NCBI RefSeq assembly: GCF_001613085.1
Contig: NZ_BDBR01000043.1
Span: 1 to 64,000 of the forward strand
Source: Nocardia salmonicida NBRC 13393
GTDB lineage: Bacteria; Actinomycetota; Actinomycetes; Mycobacteriales; Mycobacteriaceae
Reading direction: 5' to 3'
Length of the DNA stretch: 64,000 nt
Positions 8,080 through 17,479 of the stretch are shown here, in pieces; the first letter of the stretch is position 1; every line of letters begins with the position of its first letter. Under the pieces are notes generated by a model. It was not told the origin of the DNA. It did not search any database and saw nothing but the letters and a program-made list of their open reading frames with translations. A program made the translations under genes and the position numbers.

Positions 8080-9696
8080 GTGTCCACCCTCGTAGCCCCT
8101 CACACCCCTGTGCCCACAGGTGCCGTTGCCACTCAAGTCGTCGAGCCCGAGTTCGACCCGAGCACCTTCATCGGTCCGACACTCGTCACACCGGCCGAGT
8201 TCGCCACCGTCACTCCCGATCCCGCTGTCGAGCCGGTGCCGGAGCCGGGCACCGCGGCGTTCCTCGATGCGATCTCCGCGATCGGGCTCACCTTCGAGCG
8301 TGACCGTCGCGCCGCCAAGCGTGCGTTCCGCGGCGCGCTTGACCTGGCGACCGACGCCGACTGGGACGTGCTCGACTACATGGTCGAAGTCTTCACCCTC
8401 TACCCGCGTGAGGCAGCGTTGCGGCGCTTGCGCGCGCGGTGGGCTGCCGGTGACGACCTCGAGCGGGCACGGTTGGTGCGGTTGGTCCCCGACACCGACC
8501 CGGTCCTGCACTCCCACGCCGACCACGACCTCGCCCAAATCCTGGAAGCCCGGGCCAAAGCCAACCCTGATCCCGAGACCACCGCGGCCGACGAGTTCGC
8601 CAAGCTCCACGTCCAACTCCTCGCCGCCGAAATGCCACGCCAATCGATCCGCCTGTGGCGCAACCCGTTGCCCCGACTGACGTTGCCCGCTTCCCGGGCC
8701 GTCGATGCCTCCAGGTTGCGGCCCGAGCAGATCCGTGCCCGTGTCGGCGCGCGGGGCAAACGACGGCCCGCCGAGGCGGAGCCGTTCGAAGTCGCCGACT
8801 ACGTCGCCGAGTCGTTGTTCGTCGACACCGAAGTCGACACCCAAGCCAGGTTGCGCCAACGCATGGCCGAACTGATCGCGCGCGGTGTCCGATTCACCGG
8901 AACCCAGCCGGGCTGGACACCGCGCCGCCCTGGCGAGCGTGCACCGCTGCCCACCGAGGTCTCCGAAGCGATCTGGGATCACCAGTACTGTGCGTTCGTC
9001 GCCGACCAACACGACCTCGACCGCGCCGAGGCCGGTGCCCCCGTGAAATCGCACGAACACTCCTTGCTGTGGGCAGAGCGGCGCACCGGACTGGGCTCTC
9101 GCTCGGATCGTCGTGACTCCTATATGTTCCAAGGCAACGGGCTCGATGACTTCCGCACCGCCATGAACCCCGTCGCGGGATGGCGGTGCGTGTCGTGCTT
9201 TGTCGAACGCGCCGCCACCGACCAACGCCCCATCCACACCCGTGACGGAGTGCTGCGCTCTGATGACGGGCTGTGTGACTACTGCCGCAGCGACAACCGC
9301 ACCGGTCTGCCCGAACTCGAGTCCGGGTTCGAACTGTCCGAACTCGCCACCGCGTACTGCACCTACTTCGCCGAGCACTACCGCGACGCGGCGTGCGCGC
9401 TCCTCGCCGAGGTACGTCGACGGGCACCCGAGTGGTTGATCCGTGTCGTCGACGGATTCCTCGCCACGCATCCGGATCTGCCCGGCGCGCCCACCCTCGC
9501 CGACCTCGAAGACGAGTCCGCGCCGGTGCGGCCCGCGCCGCGCAGGCAAGCGCGGGCACTTCCCCCCGGCCAGCGTGCGGGGCGGTGCGAGGGCTGCACC
9601 CAGTACCTGCCCGTCCACGACGACGGATTCTGCACTCAGTGCCGGGTCTACCTCGGCCTGTACGTGCCGGCGGCGCGGGACAACACCGCCGCCTGA
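8080..9696 (+). CDS. Zinc-finger protein sharing two modules with the relaxase tail, 538 aa
   Basis: No known family recognised. GTG at 8080 is chosen because TCAGGAG lies 8 bases upstream and because the open frame before it crosses the large inverted repeat. After a Pro/Val-rich leader, residues about 60-142 are a helical module (AISAIGLTF, then YPREAALRRLR, ending VPDTDP). Residues about 368-465 carry CVSC, then DDGLCDYCR, and a helical segment. A second finger near 504-520 reads CEGC then FCTQC. The first two modules closely resemble segments of the relaxase C-terminal tail at nt 15960-16730. A hairpin terminator follows at 9730. A DNA-binding or relaxosome accessory role is inference. 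Confidence 0.82.
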   Translation: MSTLVAPHTPVPTGAVATQVVEPEFDPSTFIGPTLVTPAEFATVTPDPAVEPVPEPGTAAFLDAISAIGLTFERDRRAAKRAFRGALDLATDADWDVLDYMVEVFTLYPREAALRRLRARWAAGDDLERARLVRLVPDTDPVLHSHADHDLAQILEARAKANPDPETTAADEFAKLHVQLLAAEMPRQSIRLWRNPLPRLTLPASRAVDASRLRPEQIRARVGARGKRRPAEAEPFEVADYVAESLFVDTEVDTQARLRQRMAELIARGVRFTGTQPGWTPRRPGERAPLPTEVSEAIWDHQYCAFVADQHDLDRAEAGAPVKSHEHSLLWAERRTGLGSRSDRRDSYMFQGNGLDDFRTAMNPVAGWRCVSCFVERAATDQRPIHTRDGVLRSDDGLCDYCRSDNRTGLPELESGFELSELATAYCTYFAEHYRDAACALLAEVRRRAPEWLIRVVDGFLATHPDLPGAPTLADLEDESAPVRPAPRRQARALPPGQRAGRCEGCTQYLPVHDDGFCTQCRVYLGLYVPAARDNTAA

Positions 9697-9729
9697 TCTC
9701 GTCCTCGCCCGACCCGTTTTCTCCGTAGT

Positions 9730-9764
9730 CGGTTGGGGCACCGCGCGACTGGGTGCCCCAACCG
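9730..9764 (+). terminator. Hairpin terminator
   Basis: Perfect 13-base arms (9730-9742 and 9752-9764, CGGTTGGGGCACC and its complement) with a 9-base loop, 34 bases after the stop codon of the zinc-finger gene and shortly before the next gene. It could alternatively be a leader structure for the YodL-like gene at 9785. Confidence 0.8.
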
Positions 9765-9784
9765 CTCACCCGATGGAGGTTCCC

Positions 9785-10201
9785 GTGTTCGGCCGTGCCC
9801 ATCACCCCCGCGCCCGCCGCCGATTCCGACCACAACCCAGCGGTACCGCGCTGCGGCAGCTCTGCGTGACCGCGTATCTGGCCACCGAACCGCACACCAT
9901 GCTCCGCGGGTACCCGCCCGGCATGACCTTGGTCCTCACCGACCGTTTCCTCGTCAACGTCTCAGCGCGCAACACCGACGTCGAGATCCTCCACGACATG
10001 TTCGCCAGCTTCGACGACCGGGCGGTGACCGAGCACGCCAACGCTGTCCGCGATGGACGCCCCGACACCTACGACCACAGCACTCGCCGTGGCTACAGCC
10101 CCGCGCGCCGACGCCTGATGGTCGGAGACGTCATCGCGCTGGGCTCACGTCACTACGCCTGTACCGCGCTCGGGTGGCTGCACGTCCCGCCACCCGGCTG
10201 A
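9785..10201 (+). CDS. YodL-like domain protein, 138 aa (paralog of 10824-11252)
   Basis: Small soluble protein. VTAYLATEP, then GYPPGMTLVLTDRF near the N-terminus, and RRLMVGDVIALGSRHYACTALGW at the C-terminus match the pattern of the YodL/antirestriction-like family of mobile elements (short beta domain ending RSLSVGDVV--------GW). It is clearly paralogous to the protein at 10824-11252 over its whole length. GTG at 9785 follows GGAGG at 5 bases; an ATG 12 bases upstream overlaps that same site and is less likely. Its function is unknown; modulation of host restriction is only suggested by the family. Confidence 0.75.
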   Translation: MFGRAHHPRARRRFRPQPSGTALRQLCVTAYLATEPHTMLRGYPPGMTLVLTDRFLVNVSARNTDVEILHDMFASFDDRAVTEHANAVRDGRPDTYDHSTRRGYSPARRRLMVGDVIALGSRHYACTALGWLHVPPPG

Positions 10202-10251
10202 CCCCCAGCTCTCACCACTGCACCTACACCCGATCCGAAAGGTGAACCGCG

Positions 10252-10743
10252 ATGGGCCAACCCTTCAAACCTGTCTTCCTCGCCGAGGACTCCGACACAG
10301 TCATCGGCCACCTCGATCCAGAGATCTTCTACAAACTCGCCGAGCACGCCACCCGACAAGACGACTGGTTCGTCTCCGACGTCGCACGAATCCTCACGAC
10401 ACCGACGCGCATCGTCTGGGTCGGCGCGTCCGCCGACCCAGAACCTGGCACCCAGCCACCGGCTAACCTCCGTCAGCTCTCCCACGCGCTCCCTCAGACG
10501 CCGGTCCCCGATCGCGCGAGCGGCCCGTACCTGATCAACCACGACCGCCGCGTGTACCTCCTCGACGACTCCACGACCGAGGACGAGGCCCATCCCTTGG
10601 CCGCGCTCACCGTCGAAGGCGGTGAGGGCTACCTCGAAGACGAACACGGCCTGATCGGATCCTGGGCGCGCCAACGCATCAGCGTCGCTGACACCGCGCC
10701 CACCGGATACACCGAAATCCAGTTCCGCGCCTGGTTCGTCTGA
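10252..10743 (+). CDS. Hypothetical protein, 163 aa
   Basis: Unrecognised acidic soluble protein lying between the two YodL-like paralogs. Its ATG follows AAAGG at good spacing. The N-terminal half has a helical ILGHL-type start (DTVIGHLDPEIFYKLAEHA) and a Trp-containing segment; the C-terminal half is beta-rich and acidic. Spacing to its neighbours is 50 and 80 bases, so a common transcript with them is likely. No signal peptide, membrane segment or metal motif is visible. Confidence 0.75.
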   Translation: MGQPFKPVFLAEDSDTVIGHLDPEIFYKLAEHATRQDDWFVSDVARILTTPTRIVWVGASADPEPGTQPPANLRQLSHALPQTPVPDRASGPYLINHDRRVYLLDDSTTEDEAHPLAALTVEGGEGYLEDEHGLIGSWARQRISVADTAPTGYTEIQFRAWFV

Positions 10744-10823
10744 CCCAGCGCCGCCACCCGGCCGCACCGTCACCGGACCGCGAGTTGGTGTCCCAACCCA
10801 TTCCACTCTCACCGGAGGTATTC

Positions 10824-11252
10824 GTGTTCCACCGAGCCCGCCGCTACCTCACACGACTGGGCGTCGTCGCTGCCCGCGCCCTGCGCCGACACCGATCGGT
10901 CCTCGTCACCGTCTATCTCGCCAACGACCCACTCGCGCTCATCACCGGCTACACCCCCGGCACCGCACTCACCCTCGCCGACCGGTTCGATCTCGACCTC
11001 ACACCCCGCCTCGCCGACACCGCCTTGCTCGAGCGAGTCTTCGCCCGCGACACCGGCGGTCCCGACGACGTCGTGCTCGGCCGGATCTTCGATGCACTCA
11101 ACGACCACCCCGAACCCGGCGACGAACACCTCACCACCCGCTGGTACAGCGGCGGACGCCGCTCGCTCTCGGTCGGCGACGTCGTCGCGCTCAGCGGACG
11201 CCACTACGCCTGCGCGCCGATCGGCTGGGAACCGATCGCAGCGCCGGACTGA
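10824..11252 (+). CDS. YodL-like domain protein, 142 aa (paralog of 9785-10201)
   Basis: Best match in the window to the YodL-like pattern: VTVYLANDPLALITGY, a middle helix containing IFDALNDHPEPGDEHL, and the C-terminal RRSLSVGDVVALSGRHYAC followed by GW. GTG at 10824 follows ACCGGAGGT at 5-6 bases, the same start arrangement as in its paralog. An Arg-rich N-terminus precedes the domain. YodL-like domains recur in proteins of conjugative elements with proposed but unproven antirestriction roles. It is the last gene before the strong terminator at 11262-11303 and the relaxase. Confidence 0.78.
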   Translation: MFHRARRYLTRLGVVAARALRRHRSVLVTVYLANDPLALITGYTPGTALTLADRFDLDLTPRLADTALLERVFARDTGGPDDVVLGRIFDALNDHPEPGDEHLTTRWYSGGRRSLSVGDVVALSGRHYACAPIGWEPIAAPD

Positions 11253-11261
11253 GCCCGCCGA

Positions 11262-11303
11262 CGGGTGGGGATCAACCGCGTTCCACCCGTTGATCCCCAC
11301 CCG
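11262..11303 (+). terminator. Very strong hairpin terminator before the relaxase
   Basis: Perfect 15-base arms (11262-11276 and 11289-11303, CGGGTGGGGATCAAC and its complement) around a 12-base loop, 9 bases after the YodL-like stop. It isolates the relaxase from upstream transcription. Confidence 0.85.
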
Positions 11304-11560
11304 AAGCACCCCGCAGTAGCCCGCCATACTCACCACCGCTGCCTCCAGCCCATGCCTGCCCTACGCCGCACCTCTCGCCACTACTCCCGCACCCTCTTTC
11401 ACGCTCCCACACACCTCTCCTCGCTTCTCTCCGCCCCTTTTAACATGCAGACATCTGGCATCTCGGATACCGATCCGATAACGCCCGTGTCGATAGTTGT
11501 CCATCGTTGTCCAGCGTAGACCAAGCGAATAAATTGCCCCTTGCGGCAAGGGAATTCGCG
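11304..11560. other. Relaxase leader region, candidate origin of transfer
   Basis: About 257 non-coding bases, noticeably richer in A/T and pyrimidines than the flanking genes. A perfect 6-base inverted repeat TCGGAT/ATCCGA (11463-11468 and 11473-11478) is followed by two GTTGTCCA/GTTGTCCAG direct repeats near 11497-11515. MOBF elements usually carry oriT next to the relaxase gene, so this is the best candidate in the window. No known nic consensus was recognised. The relaxase promoter must also lie here. Confidence 0.35.
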
Positions 11561-14500
11561 ATGCTTCATGGAGGCATGGTCGCGACCATTCATCGAGTCG
11601 CCGCAGGAAACGGCTACCAATATTATCTGCGCAAAACCGCCGCCAACGATAGGACAGCTCGCGGGCGGTCATCGCTGTCGCAGTACTACTCCGACCACGG
11701 CGAAGCACCCGGACGTTGGCATGGCACCGGACTAACCTCGCTCGGCATCGCCGCTGGTACGGAAGTGACCGAGGAACAGATGAAGTCGCTGTTCGGGCAG
11801 GGCCTTCACCCGAACGCCGAGCAGATCAAGACCGAGGTCTTCCAACGCCAGATTGCGCTCGGCGCCAACGACCGCGACGCCACCCGCACGGCTGAGAAGG
11901 CAACCAAATTAGGCAACAAATTCGCCATCTACAAGGTCCGTTCGGAGTATCGGAAGCGCTGTTCCGAGGCCTACCGTGCGCACAATTCAGAACGAAATCT
12001 CGAGCCCACTGCCGCAATTCCCGATGATGAACGTGCGCGCATTCGTACACGACTCGCGACCGGAATGTTCACTGACGAGTACGGCCGCCCACCTCTGAAC
12101 GCACGAGAGTTGTCGGGATGGGTCGCCAAAAACTCGCGCGCGAACCAGGCCGCGCTGGCAGGTCTCGAGATCGCCTTCTCCCCGGTGAAGAGTGTGTCGG
12201 TGCTGTGGGCGTTGGCCCCACCGGACATGGCAGCCCGGATCGAGGCCGCCCACCAGCGTGCGATCGGTGATGCGTTGACGTGGTTGGAGCGCAACGGCTT
12301 GTTAACCCGGCTCGGCCGTAACGGGGTCCGCCACGTCGAAGTCGAGGGGATCGTCGCGGCCTGTTTCACCCATCGCGACAGCCGCGCAGGCGATCCCGAC
12401 CTACACACCCACGTCCTGATCGCCAACAAGGTCCGCACCCTGGACGGGAAATGGCGCACGATCGACTCCCGGCTGTTCCACGAAGCCGCTGTCACGGTCT
12501 CGGAGATCTACGACTCCCGCCTCGAGCACCATCTCGAACTCGCTCTCAACCTGCAGTTCGAAACCCGCCCCGACCGCAACATCCACCAAGTCCCCGTCCG
12601 TGAGGTCATCGGCGTCCCGCTGGAACTGATCCACGCCTGGTCGCAGCGAGGCACCGCGATCAACGCGCGCCTGGACCAACTCACCGCCGATTTCCAGACA
12701 ACCTTCGGCCGCGAACCGACCCCGGAGGAGGTCTACGGTCTCGCCGACCGGGCGACGTTGGATACCCGTCCGGCCAAACACCTTCCGGAATCGCACACCC
12801 AGCAAAGTGAGACCTGGTTGGCCCAGGCCACCACGTTGCTCGGTGGCCGTGAGCCGGTTGAAGCGGTAGCGATACGCGTGGTGGCGGTGCCGCGGATACC
12901 TCGCCCGGACCCGGACGCCGTATTCATCGCCGCGACCGCCGAGCGCGCGCTGGCCGCAGCGTCGCAGCGACGCTCGACATGGCGGCCGTTCAATCTGCGG
13001 GCCGAGATCGAACGCCAACTGCGCGGCCAGATCAGCCCGGCCGACTGGGACTGGGTTCCCGACAAAGTCGTCGTCGCCGCGCTCTCGCCACGGTCGGCGG
13101 TTGCGCGCGGTGATCCCGACCTCACCGAAGAGCCCGGGCTGCGGGCGGTGCCCGCCTGGTTGCGCCACCGCGACGGCAGCCCCGTTCACGTTCGACCGAA
13201 CTCCCAGATCTACACCACCGAAGCCACTCTCGACGTCGAAGCCGCACTCATCGAGCTGTCGATCGAGCCCGGCGCCCGCACCCTGGACTCCGCACTGCTG
13301 ACCAGCGCGGTCGCTGACTACAACACCGCGCATCCTGATCGGCCGCTCAATGCCGGCCAGGTTGGTGTCATCTCTTCCTTCGCCACCTCCGGGTTGCGCG
13401 TGCATACCGCCAACGCCCCTGCCGGAACCGGCAAGACCACTGCCATGCAAGTCCTCACCAGCGCATGGCATTCCAGCGGCGGCACCGTCCTCGGCATGGC
13501 GCCCACCGCTGCCGCGGCCGCTGTTCTCGGGGAGTCGATCGGCACCCGTGCCGAGACCGTCGACAAGCTTCTCGACGTCATCGACCGCCACTCCCGCCGC
13601 CCGGATTCGCCCACGATCGTGCGGGATCATCCGCCGTCGTTGCCGCAATGGGTCCTCGACATCGACGACCGAACGCTGGTGATCGTCGACGAGCACGTCA
13701 AACTCGGCAACACCAAACGTCTCCAACTGCTGCAGTTCCTCTCCCAGCGCGGCGCGACGGTGCGCTGCATCGGCGACGACCGACAACTGCCCGCGATCGA
13801 CGCCGGTGGCGCCGACGCCGACATGAACGCCGCCTCCCCCGAACAGACCTTGACGCTGTCGCACGTCGTCCGGTTCGCATCCACCGGCGAAGCAACGGCG
13901 TCGATCGGGCTACGCGAGGGCGACCCGGCCGCGCTGGCCTGGTATCTGGACAACGACCGCATCCACGCCGGGCACACCGGATCGGTCTACGACGACACCT
14001 ACACAGCATGGGCCGCTGACAACGTTGCCGGTCGCGACGCGGTCATGTTGGCGCCCACACACAAGGTCGTGAGCGCGCTCAACGCACGCGCCCGCGCCGA
14101 CAGACTCACCCGAACCGGCACGAAACCCGATACTGAAGTGGCCCTCGTGGACGGTCTTTCCGGCTCCGTCGGTGACACCGTGCGCACCCGACGCAACAAC
14201 CCGAAGCTGCGTTTCGGCCAGACGGACTGGGTTCGCAACGGCTACTCGTGGACCATCACCGCCGTCCATGAGGACGGTTCACTGACCGTTTCGCATCGAC
14301 GCGGCGGCACCGACAGCGACAAAACCGTACGACTTCCGGTCGAGTATGTGCGCGTCCACGTGCACCTCGGATACGCCGCGACGATCGATTCCGCGCAAGG
14401 AATCACCGCCGACGCCTGCCATGTCGCGCTATCCGGGCTCGAATCCCGCCAACAGTTCTACGTCGCGATGACCCGCGGAATCCACGCCAACCACGCCTAC

Positions 14501-17479
14501 ATCGCCACCGCCCTCGACGGCGCCGAAGGCTCGATCTACACCGAACCTGCCGTCTACCCGCGCACCGCAGTCGAAGTTCTGCAGCGAGTGTTGGCTCGCG
14601 ACGGGGCCCAGAAGTCAGCGCACACCGAGCTTCGTGACGCCCTCGACCCGGCTTTGCGGATCGGGCGGGCAGTCGATATCTACCTCGACACCCTCGGCCT
14701 GGCCGCCGAACACGCCCTCGACACCGACCGTCTCGCAGAACTCGACCGTGCCGCCGACACCATCCATCCCGACCTGACCGAGAGTCCCGCTTACCCGGTG
14801 CTCCGTCAACACCTGGCCCTGATCGCACTCACCGGCGCCGATCCAGTAGCCGCACTTCGCGCTGCGGCTACTGCCCGCGAGCTCGACACCGCCGACGATC
14901 CTGCCGCGGTGCTGGACTGGCGTCTGGATCCCTCTGGAGCACATTCCACCGGTAGCGGGCCTCTGTCCTGGACGCCAGGGCTCCCCACCGGTGTCGCCGA
15001 TCAGGCTCTCGCTGAACCTGTTCGGGCACGCGAACGGATCGTGTCTGCCCTTGCCGAACAGATCCGTGATGCCGCGGCAGGGTGGACACCGGCCACCGCA
15101 CCCGCGTGGGCGCGCCCACTGCTGGGCACCGATCCCTCATTGCTGGGCGAGCTCTCGGTGTGGCGGGCCGGACTCCACGTCCCCGACACCGACACCCGAC
15201 CCACCGGCCCTGCCCGCTACACCGACCTCGAACGCCTACACCAGAAACGCCTGCAACAACGCGTCATCGACGCCTACGGTGACCCGGCACTCCCCCGCAA
15301 TCGGTGGGCCGACGTCGTCGATGACCTCGATTCTCGTATCAGCACCGATGCGTTGTGGTCGGTCGTGGCTGACAAGATCGACCTCGCCGCACGTTCCGGA
15401 CTCGACATCACCGTCCTGCTGACCGACGCGGCCGCACAGCGGCCATTGCCCGACGAGATGCCCGCCGCAGCATTGTGGGCGCGCCTGGAACTGGAACCTT
15501 CCGCCCTCGATACCACCAGCACTGACCTACTCCGACCCGACTGGCTACCCGACCTCGAAGCCGTTCTGGGCACCGACATGACCGAACAAGTCACTACCGA
15601 ACCGGCCTGGCCTCGCGTCGTCGCCGCCGTCGAACGCGCCACCAGCACCTGGTCACCCCGCGATCTACTCGTCACTGCCTACGAACTTCTCCAAGGCGCG
15701 CAACCCGACGACGCCGCACCGCTGCGCGCCGACCAACTCGCCGCCGCACTGGCCTGGCGCATCGACGCACTGCACCACCACACCCCGACAGAGCAACAAC
15801 CCACCCAAGGCCATGAACCATTCGCGCGTGAACCGACCGCCCCAGACGCCGAGAGGGAGCCCTCGGCCAGTTCTGCTACCGCCGCGTCGGCCACAAATGA
15901 ACACGACGCCGCTCCTGTCGTCACCGTTATCAGCGACCCACTCGAGGAAGACCTCGTCACCGGTATCGAAGGCATCGCCCGATTGTTCGCGACAGGGCGA
16001 GTCGCTGACGCTGTCGCCGCATACCGGGGCTTCAGAACCGAGCTGTCCGACGACGAACAAGCGGTCCTCACCGCAGTCTCAGAAACCCTCTACCAGTACA
16101 GCTTCCCCGTCGCTCTGGCTCGACTGCGCTGGGCCGAGCAACAATTCCCGCAACACCGCGCGCTGATCCACGCGTGCACACCCTCGACCGATCCGCAAAC
16201 CTTCCACCGCGATACCGAACCCGAGCGTGGCCGACCCCACCCTGTCTACGACCACCGCGAACACGTCGACCCCACGATCACACCGGCACTGTTCGACCCG
16301 ATTCAGGCCGCCGGCAACGACGCCTTTGACACCTACCTCGACGACGCCGAACGTTTCGACAGCCGCTATATGGCACTAACGGGAGAGCGGCAAAGACCAG
16401 CAGGCGCTGGTTACCCGATCGACTACGACTTGGCCGCGATGCCCGCCATCGTTGGCCTCCCGTGCGTCGACTGCAGCACCGAACGTCCCCGCAACGCCAG
16501 CTCCCCCGTACCTCCACGACACTCCGACGACGGTCTGTGCCTCGACTGCCGCGACAACGAACGGCCAGGTATCCCCGACCACAACCCTGCCGATCACCTC
16601 GTCGCGCGATGCGCGCACATCGCCGAAACACATCCTGCGCCTGCGGCGCTAGCGATGCTCCGCCGTGACTGGCGCACACTCGACCAAGCCGGGCGCGCTG
16701 TCATCCAGCAATGGCTGACCGACAATCCCCTCACCGAACAGCCACTCCCGGTCCTCGAGCCGCTGCAGCGTTTGACCGAACGTGACCTCGCCGACGCGAT
16801 CGACGGACTTGCCCAACGGCTCGGCAACTCCGCAACCGAGGCTGAATTCTTCGCACCCATCCGACACGACGGCTTCGACCCCGGGCCCGACCCGATCGTG
16901 GTCGCACACCAGGATGCTGCCGACACTGCCCGCGACACCGCACGAATGCGTGCCGACGAACTCGACAGCGCCATCCGGCGACTCCGCATTACCAGCGACG
17001 CGCTCGATACTGCCCGCGAAGCGCTCGACGCGCTGCCGCTGATCCGACGTGCGGCACGCCAGACCATTCAGAGCCGTATCAACGACTTGTCTCGAGAACA
17101 TCGCGAGCGCCGCGGGGAACATCAACAGGCCCGCGACATCGCCCGTGCGGCGAACCGACACGCCAACGAACTGATCGCCCAGGCCGAGCGCTCCGCTGCC
17201 GACGACGAGACGCGCCGAAGCGGTGAACAAGCTCGAGCCGCAGCCGAAAACACTGTCGCACGCGATGCCACCGTTGAGGCGCTCCACCAAGGGCTCGAAT
17301 CCGAGCTCGCTGCTCATCGCACAGAACACAACAGGCGACAGAATCTGACCAATCCTCAACGGCAGCTGGAGGAACGCGCGCGCCAACAACATGCGGCCAC
17401 CGCCGATGAGTTCACGGTCGAGGAACGCTCTGCAGTAGAGGGCACCGGGCCTGACTACCGATCGGGCATGGGTCTCTAG
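11561..17479 (+). CDS. MOBF (TrwC/TraI-type) conjugative relaxase-helicase, about 1,972 aa
   Basis: Nicks oriT, stays bound to the 5' end and unwinds the strand for transfer. The N-terminus has a Tyr pair (SQYYSDHGEAPGRW) and the three-His metal site THRDSRAGDPDLHTHV at about 270-285. The helicase has Walker A NAPAGTGKTT (about 620), LVIVDE (about 707) and VAMTRG (about 968). Beyond a usual TrwC length it carries an extra tail of several hundred residues: a helical module (about 1468-1545), a zinc-finger module with LPCVDC and DDGLCLDCRDN (about 1633-1720), and a charged coiled coil to the end. The two tail modules recur in the protein at 8080-9696. ATG 11561 has AAGGGA upstream; the ATG at 11576 matches family N-termini and is an alternative. 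Confidence 0.95.
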   Translation: MLHGGMVATIHRVAAGNGYQYYLRKTAANDRTARGRSSLSQYYSDHGEAPGRWHGTGLTSLGIAAGTEVTEEQMKSLFGQGLHPNAEQIKTEVFQRQIALGANDRDATRTAEKATKLGNKFAIYKVRSEYRKRCSEAYRAHNSERNLEPTAAIPDDERARIRTRLATGMFTDEYGRPPLNARELSGWVAKNSRANQAALAGLEIAFSPVKSVSVLWALAPPDMAARIEAAHQRAIGDALTWLERNGLLTRLGRNGVRHVEVEGIVAACFTHRDSRAGDPDLHTHVLIANKVRTLDGKWRTIDSRLFHEAAVTVSEIYDSRLEHHLELALNLQFETRPDRNIHQVPVREVIGVPLELIHAWSQRGTAINARLDQLTADFQTTFGREPTPEEVYGLADRATLDTRPAKHLPESHTQQSETWLAQATTLLGGREPVEAVAIRVVAVPRIPRPDPDAVFIAATAERALAAASQRRSTWRPFNLRAEIERQLRGQISPADWDWVPDKVVVAALSPRSAVARGDPDLTEEPGLRAVPAWLRHRDGSPVHVRPNSQIYTTEATLDVEAALIELSIEPGARTLDSALLTSAVADYNTAHPDRPLNAGQVGVISSFATSGLRVHTANAPAGTGKTTAMQVLTSAWHSSGGTVLGMAPTAAAAAVLGESIGTRAETVDKLLDVIDRHSRRPDSPTIVRDHPPSLPQWVLDIDDRTLVIVDEHVKLGNTKRLQLLQFLSQRGATVRCIGDDRQLPAIDAGGADADMNAASPEQTLTLSHVVRFASTGEATASIGLREGDPAALAWYLDNDRIHAGHTGSVYDDTYTAWAADNVAGRDAVMLAPTHKVVSALNARARADRLTRTGTKPDTEVALVDGLSGSVGDTVRTRRNNPKLRFGQTDWVRNGYSWTITAVHEDGSLTVSHRRGGTDSDKTVRLPVEYVRVHVHLGYAATIDSAQGITADACHVALSGLESRQQFYVAMTRGIHANHAYIATALDGAEGSIYTEPAVYPRTAVEVLQRVLARDGAQKSAHTELRDALDPALRIGRAVDIYLDTLGLAAEHALDTDRLAELDRAADTIHPDLTESPAYPVLRQHLALIALTGADPVAALRAAATARELDTADDPAAVLDWRLDPSGAHSTGSGPLSWTPGLPTGVADQALAEPVRARERIVSALAEQIRDAAAGWTPATAPAWARPLLGTDPSLLGELSVWRAGLHVPDTDTRPTGPARYTDLERLHQKRLQQRVIDAYGDPALPRNRWADVVDDLDSRISTDALWSVVADKIDLAARSGLDITVLLTDAAAQRPLPDEMPAAALWARLELEPSALDTTSTDLLRPDWLPDLEAVLGTDMTEQVTTEPAWPRVVAAVERATSTWSPRDLLVTAYELLQGAQPDDAAPLRADQLAAALAWRIDALHHHTPTEQQPTQGHEPFAREPTAPDAEREPSASSATAASATNEHDAAPVVTVISDPLEEDLVTGIEGIARLFATGRVADAVAAYRGFRTELSDDEQAVLTAVSETLYQYSFPVALARLRWAEQQFPQHRALIHACTPSTDPQTFHRDTEPERGRPHPVYDHREHVDPTITPALFDPIQAAGNDAFDTYLDDAERFDSRYMALTGERQRPAGAGYPIDYDLAAMPAIVGLPCVDCSTERPRNASSPVPPRHSDDGLCLDCRDNERPGIPDHNPADHLVARCAHIAETHPAPAALAMLRRDWRTLDQAGRAVIQQWLTDNPLTEQPLPVLEPLQRLTERDLADAIDGLAQRLGNSATEAEFFAPIRHDGFDPGPDPIVVAHQDAADTARDTARMRADELDSAIRRLRITSDALDTAREALDALPLIRRAARQTIQSRINDLSREHRERRGEHQQARDIARAANRHANELIAQAERSAADDETRRSGEQARAAAENTVARDATVEALHQGLESELAAHRTEHNRRQNLTNPQRQLEERARQQHAATADEFTVEERSAVEGTGPDYRSGMGL

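Noticed and set aside
8062..9741. Minus-strand open frame of 559 codons
   Set aside because: High-GC antisense artefact of the zinc-finger gene.
12401..13864. Minus-strand open frame of 487 codons inside the relaxase
   Set aside because: The relaxase frame carries Walker and three-His motifs here; the antisense frame is Gly/Arg/Asp-rich without motifs.
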